DNA from: Labrenzia sp. OB1
Lineage (GTDB): Bacteria > Pseudomonadota > Alphaproteobacteria > Rhizobiales > Stappiaceae
NCBI RefSeq assembly: GCF_001624695.1
Contig: NZ_JSEP01000003.1
Location: 310,001-374,000 of the forward strand
Direction: 5' to 3'
Length of the DNA: 64,000 nt
Positions 58,978-64,000 of the stretch are shown here, in pieces. Both the position numbers and the translations under genes were made by a program. Under the pieces are notes generated by a model. That model saw nothing but the letters and a program-made list of their open reading frames with translations. It was not told where the DNA came from and did no database searches. The stretch's first letter is position 1, and every line of letters starts with the position of its first letter.

Positions 58978-59017
58978 GTCCGTTTATAGACCGGGTATTT
59001 TCCACTGGAGTGTGAGG

Positions 59018-59121
59018 TGGTTTTGCGGATTCATGGGCTCAGGAAGACGCTCGGGGCAGCGTTTGCATTGCAAAGGCGTTCGGGTGATTTCCTGAATTCA
59101 ATTTGACGCAACATGCTCTAG
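59018..59121 (+). repeat. Dispersed ~105-bp repeat, copy C
   Basis: Matches copy B (35105-35210): TTGCGGATTCATG, TCAGGAA (59039-59045) / TTCCTGA (59089-59095) inverted pair, CAGCGTTTGCATTGCAAA centre, and the common tail ATTCAATTTGACGCAACATG. It lies 38 bp upstream of the DUF45 gene. Confidence 0.75.
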
Positions 59122-59158
59122 AGTTATTTGACTTGATTCGTTCGGACACCTGGTTTTC

Positions 59159-59896
59159 ATGCTGTTACGCTCCGGCAGAAACAAACTGCCAGATCACATC
59201 GAAATTGAGACGGACACCAGTGCGGTGCGTATCCGGCTGCGGGCCAATCCGAGGGCGCAGCGGTATCTGCTCCGCTTGCCTGCAGACAGGTCAGGACCTG
59301 TTCTCACCGTACCGCGAGGTGGCAATCTGGCGCGCGCGGAACGCTTTGCCCGCCAGCATATCGACTGGCTGATCGAGCGCCTGCAGGATCGGTCGGACCA
59401 TGTGTCTTTCCTTCCGGGCGACATCGTGCCTCTGCGCGGTGAAGGCCATGTGATTGTCCCGACGGGAAAGTTGAGGGGGCTGATTGCGACCGGACGCACG
59501 GAAGGCGGAGACCCGGCCCTGTTTGTGCCCGGCGCGGACGATCACATTCCACGCAAGGTGACCGCCTGGCTCAAGGCACAGGCGCGCGCGGACCTGACCC
59601 TTCGCGCCGGGTTCCATGCAGGAACGATCGGCAGCAGGATTGCCGCGATCAGCATCCGCGATACGAAGAGCCGCTGGGGCTCCTGTGCCTCCAACGGACG
59701 GCTTTCCTTTTCGTGGCGGCTTATTCTCGCCCCTCCCGACATTCTGGACTATGTCGCTGCCCACGAGGTGGCGCACCTGAAGGAAATGAACCATTCCGAC
59801 CGGTTCTGGCGGCTCTGCGAACAATTGGCGCCGCAGACGCCGCAGGCCCGGGTCTGGCTGAAGGAAAACGGCCTCCATCTGCACGGATACGGCTGA
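59159..59896 (+). CDS. DUF45/YgjP-type metallopeptidase-like protein
   Basis: The 245-aa protein carries the SprT/YgjP-type zinc motif AAHEVAHLKEMNHSDRFW, with HExxH and a third His five residues on, plus the conserved TKSRWGSCASNGRLSFSWRL upstream of it. These are hallmarks of DUF45 (M48-like) proteins, some of which are found with restriction systems, though none is here. A ribosome-binding site is weak; repeat copy C lies directly upstream. Confidence 0.88.
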   Translation: MLLRSGRNKLPDHIEIETDTSAVRIRLRANPRAQRYLLRLPADRSGPVLTVPRGGNLARAERFARQHIDWLIERLQDRSDHVSFLPGDIVPLRGEGHVIVPTGKLRGLIATGRTEGGDPALFVPGADDHIPRKVTAWLKAQARADLTLRAGFHAGTIGSRIAAISIRDTKSRWGSCASNGRLSFSWRLILAPPDILDYVAAHEVAHLKEMNHSDRFWRLCEQLAPQTPQARVWLKENGLHLHGYG

Positions 59897-59955
59897 AGAG
59901 CGGTTACAAACTCCGTCAAATGTGCTTCGTTTCCACGACGGGAATGAGGACAATC

Positions 59956-60390
59956 ATGCGAATCTTCAAAAAATCCGGTGTCAGAAGACTAATCCTGCCG
60001 CTTCTGGCGGGACTGGCGATATTGCCTGCGGGCACCGCAATCGCGGACAGCTGCTGGAACCACAACGGTTCGATCATGCGCCTGCAGGCCCAGGGAAACC
60101 AGCGCTGGCTGTCCTATGAAATTCCGAGAAATGTTCTGCGCAATGCCGGTGTGCGGCCCGGCACGCTGCTGTTCAACGGAGTCAAGCAGGGCAACTGGTA
60201 CTCCGGTACGGCGCGGGTGTTTTCCAAATTCTGCCCGGGCAATCCGCTCGAATATTTCGTCGAGGGCCCGGTGCGCGGCGATCAGCTTCAGGTGACGGTA
60301 ACCGGGACGCGCGAAGTCTTCCAGCAGTGCCGTCCAACCGGGCGCTACGTCACCGACACGCTGGTCTTCACCTACAGCCACGACTGCTGA
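59956..60390 (+). CDS. Small secreted protein with four cysteines
   Basis: The 144-aa product starts MRIFKKSGVRRLILPLLAG; the signal peptide probably ends AIA before DSCWNHNG. GAGGA five bases before ATG 59956 decides the start over ATG 59944. Four cysteines (SCW, KFCPG, QQCRP, HDC at the end) suggest two disulfides in a beta-rich periplasmic or extracellular domain. I do not recognise the family. It follows the DUF45 gene by 59 bp. Confidence 0.75.
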   Translation: MRIFKKSGVRRLILPLLAGLAILPAGTAIADSCWNHNGSIMRLQAQGNQRWLSYEIPRNVLRNAGVRPGTLLFNGVKQGNWYSGTARVFSKFCPGNPLEYFVEGPVRGDQLQVTVTGTREVFQQCRPTGRYVTDTLVFTYSHDC

Positions 60391-60426
60391 CACGCTCCAA
60401 GGCGCTTCCGCCTAAACCGCGTTGCT

Positions 60427-62694
60427 TTATCCGCCGCCGAAGAGATTGCGCAGCAGGTTGAGGGGACCCTTGCGCTCGTTGTTCTCCCCACCGCCGACCG
60501 GTGATGGCGGGATCGGTTCGCTTCCGGATCCGACGGACCGGGACGGCACCGGCTTTTGCGGAACAGCAACGGTTGCCGGCAAGTTGGGAACACCGGGAAG
60601 GTCGGCAACGGGAAGACCCTGATGGGCCACATCCATCACTTCTTTCCAGACACCGGCAGGGAGGCCGCCGCCGGTGGCCTTTTTCGTCGGGGAATTGTTG
60701 TCGTTGCCGAACCAGACTGCGGTGGTAAGGTTGCCCGTATAGCCGATGAACCAGGCATCGCGGAAATCCTGCGTGGTACCGGTCTTTCCGCCGGCGGGCC
60801 GCCCGCTGTCCAGCCGGGCCTTGCGGCCGGTGCCTGTCAGCAGCGTTTCCGAAAGCATCAGGTTCATGTTGCCGACCATCTGACGATCGACCACCCGGCC
60901 GCGGCCGTCACCGGAGCGCGAATAGAGCGTCTCGCCGTCGATGCTTTTGATCCGCCGGATGATATGCGGCAGCACGCCGTAGCCGCCATTCGAGAACGGT
61001 ACATAGGCGGCTGCGATTTCCAGCGGAGTAACCTCGGAGGTTCCCAGCGCCAGGGACAGGTTCCTGTTCATATCCGACTCGATGCCGAGCCGCCGGGCGG
61101 TTTTCGCAACGGTCCCCGCCCCCACTTCATGGGCGAGTTGCACCGCGACCGTGTTCAGCGAGAGGCTCAGCGCGCGGGTAAGCGTTACCGGGCCATAGTG
61201 TTCCTTGGTGTAATTTTTCGGCGACCAGCCGCCGATGGTGATCGGCTGGTCCTGGCGGACCGTCTGCGGGGCCATGCCGGTCTCGAGCGCCGCCAGATAG
61301 ACGAATGGCTTGAAGGCCGAGCCGGGCTGGCGCTTGGCATAGACCGCGCGGTTGAACTGGCTCTTGGAATAGTCGGCGCCACCGACCAGGGCCTTGACGG
61401 CCCCGGCCGTATCCAGCGTGACCACCGCGCCCTGGGTGACGGCATAGGCTTCCCTGTTTTCCTTGAGCGCGGCGCGCAGCGCCTTCTCCGCGGCCTGTTG
61501 CATGACCGGGTCGATGGTGGTGTCGACGACGATGTCGGTTTCTATCGAGCCGATGAAATGCGGCAGGACGTCCATGACCCAGTCAGCGGCGTAGTTCTCG
61601 CTGGCCGTGGTGTAGCGGCGCACGACCTTGGCCGGGGCCGCAATGGCGTTCTTCGCCTCGTCGGAATTGATATAACCTTCCTCGTGCATCGCCGCCAGAA
61701 CGAGCTGGGCGCGGTCTTCGGCAAGATCCGGATTGCGCGCCGGGGAGTACCGGGATGGCGCCTTCAGCAGGCCGGCGATGGTGGCTGCCTCCGCGATTGT
61801 CAGCAAGCGCGCCGATTTCCCGAAATAGCGCCGGGCCGCCGCGTCGACGCCATAGGCGCCCGAACCGAGGTAGACCCGGTTCAGATACATCTCCAGGATT
61901 TCGTCCTTGGAATATTCCGCCTCCAGCCAGAAGGCGAGCACCAGTTCCTGGATCTTCCGCCTCATGGTGCGGTCCGGTTCAAGGAACAGGTTCTTTGCGA
62001 GCTGCTGGGTGAGCGTCGATCCGCCCTGTGACAGCCGCCTTGCCGTCAGATTGGTGTAGACCGCGCGCATCAGGCCAATCGGATCGACACCGAAATGCGA
62101 CCGGAACCGCCGGTCCTCGATCGAGATGACGGCATTCGGCAGGTAAGGCGGCAACTGTTCCAGACGGACCGCTTCACCGCCCGTGTCACCCCGGTTGGCG
62201 ATGAGCTGACCGTTTGCCGCTACGATTTTCACGTTCGGCGGGCGGGCGGGCACCTGCCATTCGGACGTCGGCGGAAGATAGGCGGCGTAATAGCCGACGA
62301 TGCAAACGGCGGCGACAACGCCCCAGATGCCCAGAACCGCGCTCCAGTAGAGGCCGCGTTTGACCAGTCTGCCGAGTGCGGCCGGGATGAAAACGCGGCT
62401 TTTCCGTTTCTGGCTGCGCCGTTTTGCACCGGACCGGCTTCCCTTGCGGGCGCGGGGCGCGCTTTTCGTCTTTGTGGACTTCGGCTTGGTCGGCTTTTTG
62501 GTGGCCGGTCTTTTGGCTGCAGGTTTTTTCGCACCGCCGGATCCGGCGGCTTTGCGGGGCTTTCTCTTGGATGTTGACTTTGCCGCAGGCGCAGCCGGTC
62601 TGTCCTGCGGGCTGAGGCGCAGGTCCAGCAGGCTACTGCCAGAGTCTCCAAATGTCGGTTCAATCCGCGCCTGGCGTTTCGCCCGTTGCGCCAT
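60427..62694 (-). CDS. Class A penicillin-binding protein (PBP1-type)
   Basis: A bifunctional peptidoglycan glycosyltransferase-transpeptidase of 755 aa. A long basic cytoplasmic head rich in Lys, Ala, Pro, Arg and Ser (about 35-105) precedes one TM helix (about 112-135). The glycosyltransferase motifs EDRRFRSHFGVD and GGSTLTQQLAKN follow, then the transpeptidase SxxK in GSAFKP, SLN, and KTGTTQDFRDAW. The C-terminus is Pro/Ser-rich and ends NLLRNLFGGG. Exact PBP1 class (mrcA versus pbpC) is not assigned. The basic head is unusual in composition. It is convergent with the small secreted gene. Confidence 0.95.
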   Translation of the reverse strand: MAQRAKRQARIEPTFGDSGSSLLDLRLSPQDRPAAPAAKSTSKRKPRKAAGSGGAKKPAAKRPATKKPTKPKSTKTKSAPRARKGSRSGAKRRSQKRKSRVFIPAALGRLVKRGLYWSAVLGIWGVVAAVCIVGYYAAYLPPTSEWQVPARPPNVKIVAANGQLIANRGDTGGEAVRLEQLPPYLPNAVISIEDRRFRSHFGVDPIGLMRAVYTNLTARRLSQGGSTLTQQLAKNLFLEPDRTMRRKIQELVLAFWLEAEYSKDEILEMYLNRVYLGSGAYGVDAAARRYFGKSARLLTIAEAATIAGLLKAPSRYSPARNPDLAEDRAQLVLAAMHEEGYINSDEAKNAIAAPAKVVRRYTTASENYAADWVMDVLPHFIGSIETDIVVDTTIDPVMQQAAEKALRAALKENREAYAVTQGAVVTLDTAGAVKALVGGADYSKSQFNRAVYAKRQPGSAFKPFVYLAALETGMAPQTVRQDQPITIGGWSPKNYTKEHYGPVTLTRALSLSLNTVAVQLAHEVGAGTVAKTARRLGIESDMNRNLSLALGTSEVTPLEIAAAYVPFSNGGYGVLPHIIRRIKSIDGETLYSRSGDGRGRVVDRQMVGNMNLMLSETLLTGTGRKARLDSGRPAGGKTGTTQDFRDAWFIGYTGNLTTAVWFGNDNNSPTKKATGGGLPAGVWKEVMDVAHQGLPVADLPGVPNLPATVAVPQKPVPSRSVGSGSEPIPPSPVGGGENNERKGPLNLLRNLFGGG

Positions 62695-62861
62695 AGATCA
62701 TCCGTCCCGTACTTGTCCGGCAAATTGCCGGGTTCCCCGGGACGATCCTAGAGTAGACCACTTTAAGGGGGTGTTAAGGCTATTGCGCTTTGGCGCCCCC
62801 GCCTTGCCATTTTGAAAAATTTCTGCGGCCGGACATCTTATTGCCCCATCGAGGGGGAGCG

Positions 62862-63809
62862 TTAGCTGGAATAGCGGCCTGCGTCTGCGCCGTAGTAGTT
62901 GACATAGCGCGTATTAAGTTCGGAGACGGGCATGATGATCAACACGTCGGTGGTGCCGAACTGGTGGTCCACCACCGCGCCATCTCCGATAAAGGCACCG
63001 AGGCGCAGGTAGCCTTTCACCAGCGGTGGCAGGGCGCGGAGTGCGTCCTTCGCGTTTATGGCATCGGCGGGCAGGCGGTTCATGTCCACATGCCTGTCTT
63101 CCACCGCACGCACGCGCCATTCTTCCGGAGCGCGGGCATTGTGATGCAGGAAGGAGAGTTGACCGGCAATCGCATCCGGATTGGTGCCCTCTATGGAAGC
63201 GCAGCCGAGCATCACGTCGATCTTGTGGCGCAGCACATAGGACCAGATGCCGTGCCACAGAAGTTCAACGGTTTTCTTGTTGCGGTAGGGCTTGAGAACG
63301 CATGAACGCCCCAGCTCCATGAAGCGCTTGCCGGGGTTGGCGTCGATCAGGGCCTGAATATTGTATTCGCCGGCAGTATAAAACCCGCCGTGCCGGTCCG
63401 CGATTTCCTGACGCAGAATGCGGTACGTGCCGACGATTTCCGGCTGTAGACGGCCGAGCTTGTTGCGTTTCATCGAGGCATGGTCGACGACCAGCAGATG
63501 ATCGCAATAGGCATCGTAGGGATCGGCGTCCCGGCGTGACGCCTGGGTATGCGCGTCCGCGATGGCCGACATTTCCTCGTAGAAAACATCGTAGCGGAGG
63601 CGCTGGGCCTTTTTGACTTCCTTGAAGTTGCGCGCCATGCGGACTTCCAGGCTGCCGATGCGGCCAAGGGTTTCACCTGTCTTGACGGGTGTGCGGATGG
63701 GATGAACCGGACGCGCCACATTCACCATGGCCGCACCGGACCGCGTGACCGGTGTAAACCTGCGGACCAGATTCCTTGGAGAAAACAGCCCTTGCCGCAT
63801 AATGGACAT
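62862..63809 (-). CDS. olsB: L-ornithine N(alpha)-acyltransferase, OlsB-like
   Basis: OlsB transfers a 3-hydroxyacyl group from ACP to ornithine, giving lyso-ornithine lipid. The 315-aa protein has the GNAT-like region with LEVRMARNFKEVKKAQRLRY, YEEM, DHLLVVD, VGTYRILRQE, FMELGRSCV and RNKKTVELLWHGI, as in OlsB. A basic N-terminal stretch (1-45) precedes the core. The start may be M1 or M4. The partner OlsA is not in the window. Inverted repeats lie upstream. Confidence 0.88.
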   Translation of the reverse strand: MSIMRQGLFSPRNLVRRFTPVTRSGAAMVNVARPVHPIRTPVKTGETLGRIGSLEVRMARNFKEVKKAQRLRYDVFYEEMSAIADAHTQASRRDADPYDAYCDHLLVVDHASMKRNKLGRLQPEIVGTYRILRQEIADRHGGFYTAGEYNIQALIDANPGKRFMELGRSCVLKPYRNKKTVELLWHGIWSYVLRHKIDVMLGCASIEGTNPDAIAGQLSFLHHNARAPEEWRVRAVEDRHVDMNRLPADAINAKDALRALPPLVKGYLRLGAFIGDGAVVDHQFGTTDVLIIMPVSELNTRYVNYYGADAGRYSS

Positions 63810-64000
63810 TCCACCCTCTTGATTCTTATAGGCATATTGTCAGATGTCACAGACGAGTGTCTGATCAAACTGACATATTACCTTCGTCGGAATATTGGCT
63901 CCGCTCTCGGTAAGTGTACGTTGATTCCGCCGTAGAACACAGTAATCCGACAACTGGATGACAATCGTCACGATAGCCTTGAACTCTCCACCGGCGGAAC
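63810..64000. promoter_or_regulatory. Region upstream of olsB with nested inverted repeats
   Basis: TGTCAG (63838-63843) pairs with CTGACA (63870-63875), and CAGAC-GAGT-GTCTG (63850-63863) is nested inside. This could be an operator for olsB. I tested for tandem 11-bp-spaced Pho-box repeats by eye and did not find them. No ORF is recognised to the right edge. Confidence 0.4.

Noticed and set aside
63838-63875. Pho box upstream of olsB
   Set aside because: TGTCA-like half-sites are present, but not in the tandem 11-bp spacing required.

Overview
The window reads as about 64 kb of core chromosome from an alphaproteobacterium, most likely Hyphomicrobiales (Rhizobiales) and perhaps near Roseibium/Labrenzia/Stappia; the lower-rank placement is inference. 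Supporting signs are an Irr-type Fur regulator beside fabA-fabB-fabI, HemJ instead of HemG/HemY, an ActR/ActS (RegA/RegB) pair, a malic enzyme fused to a phosphotransacetylase-like domain, an OlsB-type ornithine-lipid acyltransferase, an AccD without zinc cysteines, and the hemE / pyruvate-dikinase regulatory protein junction. Coding density is high. No transposase, integrase, CRISPR array, rRNA or convincing tRNA was seen.

Region 1 (1-13 kb) looks origin-proximal. A minus-strand hemE-hemJ-rho run faces a plus-strand regulatory protein-maf-aroE-coaE-dnaQ run across a 427-bp gap. That gap holds DnaA-box-like words, a near-consensus CtrA box and five GANTC sites, so it is a candidate oriC. A 15/16 match to parS lies at 69-84. 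Next come an APH-like kinase, a hydroxyacid dehydrogenase, an SH3 protein, and fabA-fabB-fabI (three hairpins between fabA and fabB) divergent from irr.

Region 2 (13-36 kb) holds nth, a GNAT enzyme, an MFS exporter, mutS, maeB, and a trpF-trpB / trpA-accD-folC set. trpB and trpA are separated by a terminator, a small opposite-strand gene and a structured leader. An Ada-like protein follows, then an Lrp-type regulator divergent from arginase and ornithine cyclodeaminase (arginine to proline), then pyrF.

Region 3 (36-46 kb) is a histidine operon (hisB-DUF2628-hisH-DUF1330-hisA-hisF-hisE) ending in coaA, then two tandem chemoreceptor genes whose 3' 1.1 kb is almost identical.

Region 4 (46-64 kb) has a secreted protein with a VHL-beta-like domain, regA/regB, secB, a MoeB/ThiF enzyme, hrcA divergent from rph-rdgB-hemW, an intracellular PHB depolymerase carrying a histone-H1-like tail and a helix-hairpin-helix domain, a glycosyltransferase, a DUF45 metallopeptidase, a class A PBP and olsB. 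A dispersed repeat of about 105 bp occurs three times (near 7.4, 35.2 and 59.1 kb).

The observations most worth following are the PhaZ fusion, the VHL-like protein, the origin/parS candidates, the gene-converted chemoreceptors, the dispersed repeat, and the Glu-for-Asp change in the TrpA catalytic loop.
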